A DNA stretch of 64,000 nucleotides from Variovorax sp. 54 (GTDB lineage Bacteria > Pseudomonadota > Gammaproteobacteria > Burkholderiales > Burkholderiaceae_C), in NCBI RefSeq assembly GCF_002754375.1, contig NZ_PEFF01000001.1, positions 2,934,501-2,998,500 on the forward strand. Reading direction: 5' to 3'. A model generated the notes under the pieces. The model was given only the letters and a program-made list of their open reading frames with translations. It searched no databases and was not told where the DNA came from. The position numbers were made by a program, and so were the translations under genes. The first letter of the stretch is position 1. Every line of letters starts with the position of its first letter. Shown here one piece after another: positions 38,407 through 49,175 of this stretch.

Positions 38407-39080
38407 GCGGACACCGCCTGCGGCTCCGGCACTTCCTCGAACACGCCGACCTGCGTGAAGGTGGTGCCCATGAGGCAGTGGCGGATCTCGATGCGGATGT
38501 TGAAGCGCTCGGGCGTCTCGTTGTGGTGCCAGAGAAAAGTCTTGCCCGGCGTGAACAGGCCCGGCAGCGGAATGCGCCAGCCGAACACCTCCCAGAAATA
38601 ACCGTCGCTCTGGAAATGCAGGCTGCCGTTGGCTTCCACGCTCAGCACCAGCTTCATGCCCAGCCCCATGCCCACGTACTCCAGCACCTCGCCGCGTTCG
38701 CTCTCGCGCATGAAGCTGGTGAACTGGATCGGTGGGCGACCGTGCAGGCGGTAGATGCGCTGCTTGTAGATGGCGGGGTCGTCGGGCCGGGCGTAGACCT
38801 GGATCTCGACCGGGAAGTGGCTGTCGCTGTAGGGAATCAGCGCGCCCTGGATCATCGGCTGCGTGAGGTGGCCCAGCAGCTTGCCGAAGCGCGAGCAGCG
38901 CAGCTCGCTGAGCGCGCCCAGGTAATGCAGCGCCTTGCCCGGCAGGGGATTTTTGTCGAAGCGCCGGCGGATGTCGGGGTGCAGCCCCATCCACGCGCCG
39001 CCCAGGATCTTCTTGAAGAGCTCGCCTTCGGAAGGAGGGGCAGGGGCAGGCGTGACGCGCGCAACGGAAGAATCGACCAT
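38403..39080 (-). CDS. DUF4166 protein, partner of the membrane epimerase
   Basis: This 225-residue soluble protein matches DUF4166 ([51 protein letters not shown]). Many DUF4166 domains are fused to saccharopine-reductase-like or epimerase proteins; here it is separate but translationally coupled to one. The function is unknown; it may act on lipids or cell-envelope intermediates. I chose MVDSSVARV at 39080 since the upstream frame is Arg-rich and unlikely. Confidence 0.8.
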   Translation of the reverse strand: MVDSSVARVTPAPAPPSEGELFKKILGGAWMGLHPDIRRRFDKNPLPGKALHYLGALSELRCSRFGKLLGHLTQPMIQGALIPYSDSHFPVEIQVYARPDDPAIYKQRIYRLHGRPPIQFTSFMRESERGEVLEYVGMGLGMKLVLSVEANGSLHFQSDGYFWEVFGWRIPLPGLFTPGKTFLWHHNETPERFNIRIEIRHCLMGTTFTQVGVFEEVPEPQAVSA

Positions 39081-39217
39081 GCGTCGATTCTGCCTCGGCA
39101 ACCCCCGGCCGACCCTCACGCGGCGCTGTGATTCCGGGCCATGGGACAATCGCCGCTCTCCGCCTTTTTCTCTTTCCCATGCCTCCTTGGCACGGGCCCG
39201 TCCGGCCCTCAAGCACC

Positions 39218-41442
<2,225 letters not shown>

Positions 41443-41478
41443 CAACCGGCGCGGCGGTGTTGGGGTAGGCTTGCGGCC

Positions 41479-42264
41479 ATGACATCCGCCGCTGCTTCCG
41501 CTTCTGTCTACACCGCCCGCTACCCCTCGCTGGCCGGCCGCACCGTGTTCATCTCGGGCGGCGCCAGCGGCATCGGCGAATCGCTGGTGCGGGCCTTTCA
41601 TGCACAGGGCGCCAAGGTCGGCTTCTGCGACCTCGACACCGCCGCCGGCGGCGCGCTCGCCGCGCAACTGCAAGGCGCGGATCCCGCGCTGTTCGTACCC
41701 TGCGACGTGACCGACACGGCCGCGCTCGCCGCGGCCATCGACGCGGTGCGCCAGCGCTTCGGGCCGGTGTCGGTGCTGCTGAACAACGCGGCCAACGACC
41801 GGCGCCATGAACTGGCCGACGTGACGAGCGACGACTTCGACCGCCTCGTGGCCGTCAACTTCAAGCACCAGTTCTTTGCCGCGCAGGCGGTGGCCGACGA
41901 CATGCGTGCGTTGGGCGGTGGCTCGATCGTCAACTTCGGCTCGATCAGCTGGATGATCAAGGGCAAGGGCTACCCGGTGTACCAGGCCTGCAAGGCCGCC
42001 GCGCGCGGCCTCACGCGCTCGCTGGCGCGCGACCTGGGCAAGGCGAACATCCGCGTCAACTCGATCGTGCCGGGCTGGGTGATGACCGAGCGGCAGATCC
42101 AGCTGTGGGTGAAGCCCGAATCGGGCGCGGAGATCGATGCGGCGCAGTGCCTGCCGGGGCGCGTGATGGCGGAAGACATTGCCGCGATGGCGCTGTTCCT
42201 TGCCGCTGACGATTCGCGCATGTGCACTGCACAAGACTACGTGGTGGACGCAGGCTGGACCTGA
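41479..42264 (+). CDS. SDR-family oxidoreductase
   Basis: This 261-residue short-chain dehydrogenase has the cofactor loop GGASGIGE (residues 30-37), LLNNAAND, the catalytic Ser in NFGSISWM and the YQACK motif (Y-x3-K). The closing SRMCTAQDYVVDAGWT is typical of sugar and polyol dehydrogenases. The Asp after the second strand (CDLD) favours NAD over NADP. The substrate is unknown; sequences of this kind are often annotated as sugar or 3-oxoacyl reductases. It follows tgt by 36 bases and ends at a strong terminator. Confidence 0.9.
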   Translation: MTSAAASASVYTARYPSLAGRTVFISGGASGIGESLVRAFHAQGAKVGFCDLDTAAGGALAAQLQGADPALFVPCDVTDTAALAAAIDAVRQRFGPVSVLLNNAANDRRHELADVTSDDFDRLVAVNFKHQFFAAQAVADDMRALGGGSIVNFGSISWMIKGKGYPVYQACKAAARGLTRSLARDLGKANIRVNSIVPGWVMTERQIQLWVKPESGAEIDAAQCLPGRVMAEDIAAMALFLAADDSRMCTAQDYVVDAGWT

Positions 42265-42288
42265 AGCGCCTCAGCGGTCGCCCCAAAG

Positions 42289-42314
42289 AAAAAGCCCGGC
42301 ATGCCGGGCTTTTT
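42289..42314. terminator. Bidirectional intrinsic terminator
   Basis: A perfect palindrome with the stem GCCCGGC flanked by five A on the left and five T on the right. It lies between the convergent SDR and DUF3597 genes and works in both directions. Confidence 0.93.
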
Positions 42315-42336
42315 GCTGCGTGGGTGGCGGGACGGA

Positions 42337-42714
42337 TCAGTCGCGCAGTTCGGCTGGCAGCGTGCCGCCATTGGCGGCGATGCGGGTCATCACCTGCTTG
42401 TGCAGGCCGATGTTCCATTCGGCCGAACCCGGTTCGCCGTTGCTGTAGAGAATTTCGGTGGCCAGTTCCTTGCGCGCGGCGAGGCTGCTGTCCAGGCCCA
42501 GCAACTTGAGCAGGTCGACGATCGAGGTGCGCCAGTTCAGGCCGGCGGCACCCGGCATGGCGTCCAGGACGGCGGGCACGTCGCCCAGCGGAATCGCAGG
42601 CGGCGGTGCGACAGCGGCCGGCGCGCCGGGTGCAGCCGCCGGCGGTGCGGCGACGACTTCAGCGGCGTTGGCCGACGGAAAAATCTTGGAAAAAATCTTG
42701 CCGAAAATGCTCAT
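42337..42714 (-). CDS. DUF3597 protein
   Basis: This 125-residue protein starts MSIFGKIFSKIFP and has an Ala/Pro-rich linker to about residue 45, then the DUF3597 domain (VPAVLDAMPGAAGLNWRTSI, then LLKLLGLDSSLAARKELA). The family is small and soluble with a helical fold and no assigned function. It is followed by a shared terminator. A gap of 91 bases separates it from the zinc-ribbon membrane gene on the same strand. Confidence 0.85.
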   Translation of the reverse strand: MSIFGKIFSKIFPSANAAEVVAAPPAAAPGAPAAVAPPPAIPLGDVPAVLDAMPGAAGLNWRTSIVDLLKLLGLDSSLAARKELATEILYSNGEPGSAEWNIGLHKQVMTRIAANGGTLPAELRD

Positions 42715-42805
42715 GGGTGTGCTCCGTCAATGTGAATGGGAAAACCCGCGGCACGGCGTTGCGTGTCGCAGCCCGGGGTTGTAGCACGACCGTGCGGCGC
42801 TTTCG

Positions 42806-43918
42806 CTACGGGGCCGGCTGAACCGGTGCGCCCGGCGTGACCGATTGCGCAGTGCCGGTCACAGGTGTGTTCGGCGCTTGCGTTGCGGTCGCGGCGGTTC
42901 CGCAGGCATGGCAGAACTTGGAGAACGCGCTCTTGCGCGTGCTGCAGTGGCCGCAATGGTCGAACAGGCCGATGCCGCAGTGCGGGCAGAAGTCGATCTC
43001 GTTGTTCTTCAGGTCGACCGGGCGTTCGCAGCCGGGGCACACGCTCTTGCCCAGGCGTGCCAGCGCGACGTCGTAGCTCAGCTCTTCGCGGCGCACCTGG
43101 TCGGGCTGCTGCTCGGCGAGCTTCTGGCGCGCCAGGTAGCGGTTGAGCGCAATGATCGCGTAGCGCCCCACCAGCACCGTGAGCACGATGCCCACCACGT
43201 AGCGCACATAGCCGCCGTAGCTCGGGAGGTAAGGCACCAGCTCGACGAAGAAGGCAAACAGCGCGAAGAAGATGAAGCCCCACACGAAGGGCCAGTAGGT
43301 GCTCTTGCGCTTCTTCACGAACAGCCAGCCGGCCACCAGCAGCAGCGGCAGGGTCAGCGCGAGCCGGTAGGCGAACACGCGCAACTCGACGCGGCGGTAC
43401 TCGGCATTCAGCCGCTCTTGCGCATCGTGCTCCAGCACCGACAACGCCTCGCGCGCACGCTGCTCGGCCTGGCGTGCGTCGAGCGCAATCTGGCGCTGTG
43501 CGTTCGCCTTACGTTGCGCCGCGTCTTCCTTCTGCTTGAAGGCGTCGAGCGCCTTGGTGCGCGCGATGAGCTCGGTGTCCTGGTCGGGCTGCGCGGTGGC
43601 GCGGCGCGTGGCGATCCAGTTGCCGAAGGTCTCGCGCGCGTTGGCGCTGGCCTGCTGCGCCGTGTTGAGCTGCAGCTGCGCCTGGTCGAGGTCGCGCGCG
43701 GCCTGCTCCTCGGCCGTTTCAGACGCCTTGATGGTGGCGCGCAGCGGCTCGGCCGCCGGCTTGTCGATGAAGTCGTCGAGCACGCGCACGCGCTCGACCT
43801 GCGGCAGGTCGCCCACGATCGTGCTGCCCAGCCCGATCAGGAAGCTCGCGAACACGAACGCCACCAGCCACAGGCCGCGGCGGAACCACTTCTCGGAGAG
43901 GCGCAGGGATTTGCTCAT
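42806..43918 (-). CDS. Membrane protein with coiled coil and C-terminal zinc ribbon
   Basis: This 370-residue protein has a membrane helix near residues 15-36, a long charged Ala/Gln/Glu-rich coiled coil (about 60-175), three more membrane helices (about 180-265) and a C-terminal zinc ribbon pair: CPGCERP and CPHCGIG, then CGHCSTR and CHACGTA. Zinc ribbons behind membrane helices often serve protein contact. I know no family name. It lies downstream of the DUF2145 gene (31-base gap) in the same direction. Confidence 0.75.
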   Translation of the reverse strand: MSKSLRLSEKWFRRGLWLVAFVFASFLIGLGSTIVGDLPQVERVRVLDDFIDKPAAEPLRATIKASETAEEQAARDLDQAQLQLNTAQQASANARETFGNWIATRRATAQPDQDTELIARTKALDAFKQKEDAAQRKANAQRQIALDARQAEQRAREALSVLEHDAQERLNAEYRRVELRVFAYRLALTLPLLLVAGWLFVKKRKSTYWPFVWGFIFFALFAFFVELVPYLPSYGGYVRYVVGIVLTVLVGRYAIIALNRYLARQKLAEQQPDQVRREELSYDVALARLGKSVCPGCERPVDLKNNEIDFCPHCGIGLFDHCGHCSTRKSAFSKFCHACGTAATATQAPNTPVTGTAQSVTPGAPVQPAP

Positions 43919-43949
43919 GGTCTTTCCTTCTTTCTTTTCTTCGTTTCGC

Positions 43950-44753
43950 TCAGAGCTTGAGTGTGACCGGCGCCGCACCCAGCCCCGCGCGCGGCAGCCA
44001 GCTGAACACCGAGTCGACGGTCACGGTCTCGATGCGGTCCGAAAACCGCTTCTCGTTCGGATGATCGTCGAACGCGATGTTGGCCGAGCCCACGCGCCCG
44101 CCCAGGCGGGTCAGCGGGCCGAGGGTCAGCGTGGTCGGCTCGTAGCCCTTGAACTGCAGCCAGGCCTGCGCCTGCGCGCGGGTGCCGATGGTGGCGGGCT
44201 CCATCGCGGCGGCCAGGGTTTCGAGCGCCCACTGGTTCGACTGCTGGTACTTCTGGCCCCAGGCGTAGCTCACGATGCTGTAGGGCGCCACGTTCAGGCG
44301 CACGAGGCGTGCATCGGGCTCGCGCAGCGCGGCCATCAGCTGCGCCTGCACCGCGGGCGTGGGCACGGACCAGGCGGCCTCGTAGCGCCACAGGTCGTCG
44401 AGGAAGAACTCGCCCAGCCCCTGCCGGTAGACCGCGGCCACCGCCGTGCCGCAGTGGTTGAGCTTGTGCACCACGCGCCACGGACCCTCGTCGGTCTTGT
44501 AGGCGATGCCCAGGTGCGAATAGCGCAGGCCGTACTTGCTCAGGTCCTGCCCGGCGCGCGCCAGGACGACCACGCGCGCGCCGCTCGCATCGAGCTGCTG
44601 CGACGTGCGCTCGGCCAGCTGCATGCCCTTGACGATCAGCGCCGGCGTCGGCTTGACCTGTTCGCACGAGCGACCGGCATTCGCCTGCAGCGGCAGCACC
44701 ACCGCTGCGATGGCGAACGTCAGCAGCAGCGCGGGGCGCACGGCGGGCTTCAC
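43950..44753 (-). CDS. DUF2145 secreted protein
   Basis: This 267-residue protein has a signal peptide (KPAVRPALLLTFAIAAVVLP, cleavage near QANAG) and the DUF2145 domain with RYSHLGIAYK, HKLNHCGTAVAAVYRQGLGE and NQWALETLAAAM. The Ser/His/Asn/Cys-containing blocks resemble the papain-like fold of NlpC/P60 or YiiX relatives (SHLGIAY, CGT, NQW), which would make it a peptidase or amidase. That link is an inference. The GTG start overlaps the previous stop (GTGA, 44750-44753). Confidence 0.8.
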   Translation of the reverse strand: MKPAVRPALLLTFAIAAVVLPLQANAGRSCEQVKPTPALIVKGMQLAERTSQQLDASGARVVVLARAGQDLSKYGLRYSHLGIAYKTDEGPWRVVHKLNHCGTAVAAVYRQGLGEFFLDDLWRYEAAWSVPTPAVQAQLMAALREPDARLVRLNVAPYSIVSYAWGQKYQQSNQWALETLAAAMEPATIGTRAQAQAWLQFKGYEPTTLTLGPLTRLGGRVGSANIAFDDHPNEKRFSDRIETVTVDSVFSWLPRAGLGAAPVTLKL

Positions 44754-45277
44754 GACAGTCTTTCGTTGTGGAGCAGTGCGCGGCCGACCGCGTTGGGCAC
44801 GAAGGCCAGCACCTCGCCGGCAGCCGAGAGCACGACACCCGTGCCGATCACGCTGACGACCACGGCCGTGCCGGCGACCGCCGACACGCCGCGGGTGGCG
44901 CGCCCCATCACCTTGACGCTGGCGCGGGCGCCGTCCGAGGCACGTTCGAGCAGGTAGACGGTGCCATCGACCGAGGCCTCGACCGCGATCACGGTGAGCA
45001 CCGAGCCGCCCACCGACAGCGCCGCGGGCACGGCAACCACCGCGGTGGCCGATGCCCCGACGACAGACGCAGCACCGACCACCGAGGCCACGGGCAGCAG
45101 CGACAGCGCGGTCGAGGCCTCGCTCTGGGCCTGCGCGGGCAGCGGCGTGGCCACACCCGCGAACGCGGCGCAGACGGCGAAGGCCAGGGCGGCCATCGAG
45201 TGCGTCAGGGTGGTCTTGCGCGCAGCCGGCTGGCTGCGCGGGACGATCGAAACGGTGGGGGAAGAGAGGGGTTGCAT
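44750..45277 (-). CDS. Secreted or membrane-inserted Ala/Val-rich protein of unknown function
   Basis: This 175-residue protein has a long signal peptide (hydrophobic MAALAFAVCAAFAGVATPLP, cleavage near AQAQS) and then a strikingly Val/Ala/Gly/Ser-rich chain with several hydrophobic stretches. A charged segment (LLERASDGARASVKVMGRA) interrupts them. No domain is recognisable. It is translationally coupled to DUF2145. A large hairpin directly before its start may control its translation. Confidence 0.7.
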   Translation of the reverse strand: MQPLSSPTVSIVPRSQPAARKTTLTHSMAALAFAVCAAFAGVATPLPAQAQSEASTALSLLPVASVVGAASVVGASATAVVAVPAALSVGGSVLTVIAVEASVDGTVYLLERASDGARASVKVMGRATRGVSAVAGTAVVVSVIGTGVVLSAAGEVLAFVPNAVGRALLHNERLS

Positions 45278-45281
45278 GAAG

Positions 45282-45336
45282 GCCTCGCGGCGCAGTGAAG
45301 GTGAGCGAATGATGGTTCGCCTTCACGCCGCGAGGC
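45282..45336 (-). promoter_or_regulatory. Hairpin covering the ribosome site of the 175-residue secreted protein
   Basis: GCCTCGCGGC (45282-45291) pairs with GCCGCGAGGC (45327-45336), and inside it GTGAAGG pairs with CCTTCAC and CGAA with TTCG, giving a long bulged stem. On the minus-strand transcript the stem ends four bases before the start codon, and the probable ribosome site GAGG is locked in it. This looks like a translational control element. Its ligand or trigger is unknown. Confidence 0.5.
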
Positions 45337-45417
45337 TCGGATACTTCAACCAGTTGCGGCGCTGGCGTCCCGCAGTATCCCGACGAGATACTTCCGGGCA
45401 CCCCCGCGCCGCGCGCG
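45337..45417 (-). promoter_or_regulatory. Promoter region of the DUF2145 operon with GATACTTC repeats
   Basis: GATACTTC occurs at about 45339-45346 and 45388-45395. AGTATC and GATACT also face each other at about 45377-45394. The stretch lies between the LplT-PlsC stop and the hairpin, so it must contain the promoter of the operon running left. No standard sigma-70 boxes stand out. Confidence 0.35.
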
Positions 45418-47373
45418 TCAGGAGGCCAGCAGGCCGGCCACGCGCTGGCGCAGCGTCTCGGGCTGCACGTCCTGCGGCGGCACGGGGTGGCCGACGCGCA
45501 GGCCCACGCGGCTGAAGAGGCCGCGGCGGAAGGGCTTGGCCATGGCGACCTGCTGGCCGCCGCGCAGCTCGATGCGGCTGAAGTACGAGCCCCAGAGGTT
45601 GGTCAGCGCCATCGGAATCACCGGGGGCTCGATGCCTTCGGCGCGCGCGCCTTCGAGGATCTTCATCACGCCGCCCTTGAAGGGCTGCAGCTCGCCGTCG
45701 CGCGTGATCGCGCCTTCCGGGAAGATCGCGAGCAGGTCGCCCTCGCGCAGCACGCCGATGGCCTTTGCAAAGGCGGCCTCGTACGCGGCCGGGTCTTCCT
45801 TCTGCGGCGCGATCGGAATGGCCTTGGCCAGCTTGAACAGCCAGCCGAGCACCGGCACCTTGAAGATGCGGTGGTCCATGATGAAGCGAATGGGGCGCGG
45901 GCTCGCGGCCATCAGCAGCACCGCGTCGATGAAGCTCACGTGGTTGCACACCAGCACCGCGGCGCCCTCGGTGGGAATGTGCTGGTCGTCCTTGATGTCG
46001 AAGCGGTACACGAAGCGCGACAGCACCCAGGCCACGAAGCGCAGCAGGTACTCGGGCACCAGCATGAAGATGTAGAACGCGACCACCGCGTTGGCGATGC
46101 CGGTGAACAAGAAGATCTGCGGAATGGTGAAGCCCGCGCCCAGCAGCGCGCCCGCCAGCACCGAGCTGCCGATCATGAAGAGCGCGTTGAGGATGTTGTT
46201 CGCCGCGATGATCCGCGCCCGGTGCGTGGGCTGGCTGCGCAGCTGGATCAGTGCGTACATCGGCACGCTGTACAGGCCCGCGAAGAGCGACAGCAGCGCA
46301 AGGTCGGCCATCACGCGCCAGTGCGCGGCCTGGTGCACGAAGGCGCCCAGACCCATGCCGGCCGAAGGCGGCAAGGCGCGCGAGGCAAAGTACAGGTCAA
46401 TGGCGAACACGCTCATGCCGATGGCACCCAGCGGCACGAGGCCGATCTCGACCTGCCGGCGGCTCAGCGTCTCGCACAGCAGCGAGCCCACGCCGATGCC
46501 CACCGAGAACACCACCAGCAGCAGCGACGCCACCTGCTCGTCGCCGTGCAGCACTTCTTTCGCGAAGCTCGGGAACTGGCTCAGGAACACCGCGCCGAAG
46601 AACCACATCCACGAGATGCCGAGCAGCGAGCGGAACACCACGATGTTCTCGCGCGCCAGCATCAGGTTGCGCCAGGTTTCGCTGAAGGGGTTCCAGTTGA
46701 TGACCAGGCTCGGGTCGGTGGCCGGCGCGGGCGGAATGGCCTGCGCCACGCCGCGCCCCACCAGCGCGAGCAGCAGGCAGGCCACGGCCACCGTGGTGTG
46801 GCCGATCTGCGGCATCGCCACCAGCAACCCGCCCGCCACCTGGCCCAGCAGGATGGCGACGAAGGTGCCCATCTCGACCATGCCGTTGCCGCCCGTGAGC
46901 TCGCGCGAGTCGAGCACCTGCGGCAGGTAGGCGAACTTGACCGGCCCGAACAGCGTGGAGTGCAGCCCCATGAGGAACACGCAGCCCAGCAGCACCACCG
47001 CGTCGGCGCGCACGAAGCCCCAGGCGGCGATCACCATGATCGCGATCTCGAGGTTCTTGACGAAGCGGATCATCTTCGTCTTGTCGAACTTGTCGGTCAG
47101 CTGCCCGGCCGTGGCCGAGAACAGCAAAAACGGCAGGATGAACAGCGCGCCGATCACCAGCCCCGCCATCGCCGGCGGCATCCAGCTGATCTGCAGCTGG
47201 TAGGTCACCATGACGGTGAAGGCGAACTTGAAGAGGTTGTCGTTCGCGGCCCCCGCGAACTGGGTCCAGAAGAAGGGTGCGAAGCGCCGCTGGCCGAGCA
47301 GCGCGAACTGGTTGGCGTGGGCGTTGGCCTCATGAACCACGGGCGCAGGTGCGGCGGCGGCGGGGGTTGTCAT
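45418..47373 (-). CDS. LplT-like lysophospholipid transporter fused to PlsC-type acyltransferase
   Basis: This 651-residue protein has an N-terminal major-facilitator domain (about residues 25-420, twelve helices, FAGAANDNLFKFAF and TAGQLTDKFDKTKM typical of LplT). The C-terminal acyltransferase domain shows the H-x4-D motif in CNHVSFIDAVLL and FPEGAITRDGEL. In E. coli, LplT flips lysophospholipids inward and Aas re-acylates them. Here both steps sit on one chain, without the acyl-ACP synthetase domain found in Aas. It probably remodels phospholipids at the inner membrane. The start MTTPAAAAPAP is preceded by AGGAGA. Confidence 0.92.
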   Translation of the reverse strand: MTTPAAAAPAPVVHEANAHANQFALLGQRRFAPFFWTQFAGAANDNLFKFAFTVMVTYQLQISWMPPAMAGLVIGALFILPFLLFSATAGQLTDKFDKTKMIRFVKNLEIAIMVIAAWGFVRADAVVLLGCVFLMGLHSTLFGPVKFAYLPQVLDSRELTGGNGMVEMGTFVAILLGQVAGGLLVAMPQIGHTTVAVACLLLALVGRGVAQAIPPAPATDPSLVINWNPFSETWRNLMLARENIVVFRSLLGISWMWFFGAVFLSQFPSFAKEVLHGDEQVASLLLVVFSVGIGVGSLLCETLSRRQVEIGLVPLGAIGMSVFAIDLYFASRALPPSAGMGLGAFVHQAAHWRVMADLALLSLFAGLYSVPMYALIQLRSQPTHRARIIAANNILNALFMIGSSVLAGALLGAGFTIPQIFLFTGIANAVVAFYIFMLVPEYLLRFVAWVLSRFVYRFDIKDDQHIPTEGAAVLVCNHVSFIDAVLLMAASPRPIRFIMDHRIFKVPVLGWLFKLAKAIPIAPQKEDPAAYEAAFAKAIGVLREGDLLAIFPEGAITRDGELQPFKGGVMKILEGARAEGIEPPVIPMALTNLWGSYFSRIELRGGQQVAMAKPFRRGLFSRVGLRVGHPVPPQDVQPETLRQRVAGLLAS

Positions 47374-47435
47374 GCGATGCAATCTCCTCTTTGTCTTCTA
47401 CCGCTGCGCCACGGCGTTCAGGTGCTCAGGTCGCG

Positions 47436-48293
47436 TCATGCCGCGATGGCGGCAGGGTCGGGATTGTGCCGCAGCAGCGTCGCGCGCCAGCCCTTTTCGA
47501 GGCGGTACAGCGCCATCAGCACGGGCAGGCCGGCCATCGACGCCACCAGGTGCTTGAGCGTGTGGCCCGACACGAGATGGCCGGTGGCTTCATAGATGGC
47601 GTGGTCGCCCAGCTCGAAAATCTTGGCCACCACATAGAACGCAATCACCCAGCCCAGCTTGAGGCCGACGGCGCCGCGCATCGGCCGGGTCAACGCCAGC
47701 GTGAGCACCAGCCCCATGCCACCGAACTGCACCAGCGCCCAAGGCAGCACGTTGCCGGTTTCCTGGCAGACCTCTGCGGCCAGCAGGCCGGCCGTGAGCA
47801 CGAACCAGGCGGCCGGCCAGCCGGCGCGCTGGCTGACGCGTTCGCAGACGGCGATGCCGATCAGGCCCGCGAAGGCCACGGCCATGCCGGCGCGGTCGGC
47901 GGCGAGGCGGGGTGCGTCGGGCATCAGGTGATAGAAGGCCGAGCCGGCGGCGGTGGCGATCAGGCCGGCGAAGAACAGCCAGGCGCAGTCCAGCGTGTTG
48001 TCCGGTGGGTCGTTGGCGGGCGGCGCCAACGGGAACCCGGCCAGCGCCTCCTGGTGCGAGCGGTCGATGCGGTTGAGCCGGTACAGCCCGAGGCAGCCGA
48101 TGACCAGGAACGGCAGGTTGCTCAGCACGTCCATCGCGTTGGGCAGGTGCAGCAGCGGCCGGTTGTCGGCGAACACCGAGGCGATCGCCACGTCGGCGGC
48201 CGGCAGCGCCGGGCCGAAGAAGGCGATGAGCAAGAGCAGCGCGAAGGTGAACAACAGTCCGCGTTCGCGGCGTGTCAGGGTGGGCAAAAGCAT
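47436..48293 (-). CDS. Alkaline-ceramidase-like (CREST family) membrane protein
   Basis: This 285-residue protein has about seven to eight membrane helices. GSAFYHLMPDAPRLAADRAG carries the Ser, His and Asp pattern of the alkaline ceramidase family, and GHTLKHLVAS supplies the later His pair that would bind zinc. The family hydrolyses amide bonds of lipids, but bacterial members have untested substrates. MLLPTLTRRERG is the natural start. It is divergent from the HTH regulator at 48434. Confidence 0.8.
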   Translation of the reverse strand: MLLPTLTRRERGLLFTFALLLLIAFFGPALPAADVAIASVFADNRPLLHLPNAMDVLSNLPFLVIGCLGLYRLNRIDRSHQEALAGFPLAPPANDPPDNTLDCAWLFFAGLIATAAGSAFYHLMPDAPRLAADRAGMAVAFAGLIGIAVCERVSQRAGWPAAWFVLTAGLLAAEVCQETGNVLPWALVQFGGMGLVLTLALTRPMRGAVGLKLGWVIAFYVVAKIFELGDHAIYEATGHLVSGHTLKHLVASMAGLPVLMALYRLEKGWRATLLRHNPDPAAIAA

Positions 48294-48433
48294 GGCGTTC
48301 CTCGGTGGGGGTGGTGGCTGGCGGGTGGAATTTAGTTGCCAGCCCTCTCCCAGGCATCGAGAATCGATACGAGGCACTATTTCACTCCCTTCGGTATCCT
48401 TTTCCAATACCTTCAACCCGCACTGCCCCCTCC
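48294..48433. promoter_or_regulatory. Divergent intergenic region between ceramidase-like and HTH genes
   Basis: The right half is AT-richer than its surroundings. GGTAT (48393-48397) and ATACC (48407-48411) form an inverted repeat with a 9-base spacer, 22 bases before the regulator start. It may be an autoregulatory site. No other structure is clear. Confidence 0.35.
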
Positions 48434-49168
48434 ATGAGTACCACTGTCGATCTGGTCCAGGCCCTCAAGAACGAACTCAAAAGCGCCCGCATGACGTATG
48501 CCGACCTGGCCCGGTCGCTGGACATGGCGGAGTCCAGCGTCAAGCGCATGCTGGCCAAGAGCGACATGCCGCTGTCGCGCGTCGACGCGATCTGCCGCGC
48601 CCTGAAGATCGATTTCGCCGAGCTGGCGCGGCGCGTGGCCGACGCCCAGCCGCTGCTGAAGGAGCTGACGCACGAGCAGGAAAAAGCCGTGGTCAAGGAC
48701 AAGAAGCTGCTGCTGGTGGCGATCAGCGTGCTGAGCCAGTGGACGCTGGAGCAGATCGTGGCGTCGTACCGGATCACCGAGCCCGAGTGCATCGGCTGCC
48801 TGGCGCAGCTGGACCGCATCGGCATCATCGAGCTGCGCCCGCTCAACCGGTACCGCCTGAAGCTCGCGAAAACCTTCCGCTGGCGCCCGCACGGCCCGGT
48901 GATGGAGTTCTTCCGCGAGAACGTGGTGCTCGACTACTACAAGGGCGGCTTCGACGGCCCGGCCGAAGGCCTGCTGCTGGTGCACGGCTCGATCAGCCGC
49001 TCATTGGCACCGGCCTTCCTGGAGCGGCTGCAGCGCGTGGCGCAAGACTTCGCGCAGCAGCACCAGACCGACCAGAAGCTGTCGGCCAAGGACCGCGAGG
49101 GCTACACCCTGCTGCTGGGCATGCGCAACTGGGAGTTCGAGGCGTTCACGCGCCTGCGGCGGAACTGA
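48434..49168 (+). CDS. XRE/Cro-type HTH regulator with C-terminal effector-like domain
   Basis: This 244-residue protein has an N-terminal HTH (MTYADLARSLDMAESSVKRM, then LSRVDAICRALKIDFAELAR, residues about 20-70). The C-terminal part has a winged-helix-like segment (LTEQIVASYRITEPECIGCL region) and an alpha/beta part rich in Leu and charged residues. The class is widespread in beta-proteobacteria, with target genes unknown. Divergence from the ceramidase-like gene suggests that it may control it. Confidence 0.85.
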   Translation: MSTTVDLVQALKNELKSARMTYADLARSLDMAESSVKRMLAKSDMPLSRVDAICRALKIDFAELARRVADAQPLLKELTHEQEKAVVKDKKLLLVAISVLSQWTLEQIVASYRITEPECIGCLAQLDRIGIIELRPLNRYRLKLAKTFRWRPHGPVMEFFRENVVLDYYKGGFDGPAEGLLLVHGSISRSLAPAFLERLQRVAQDFAQQHQTDQKLSAKDREGYTLLLGMRNWEFEAFTRLRRN

Positions 49169-49175
49169 AGGCCTG

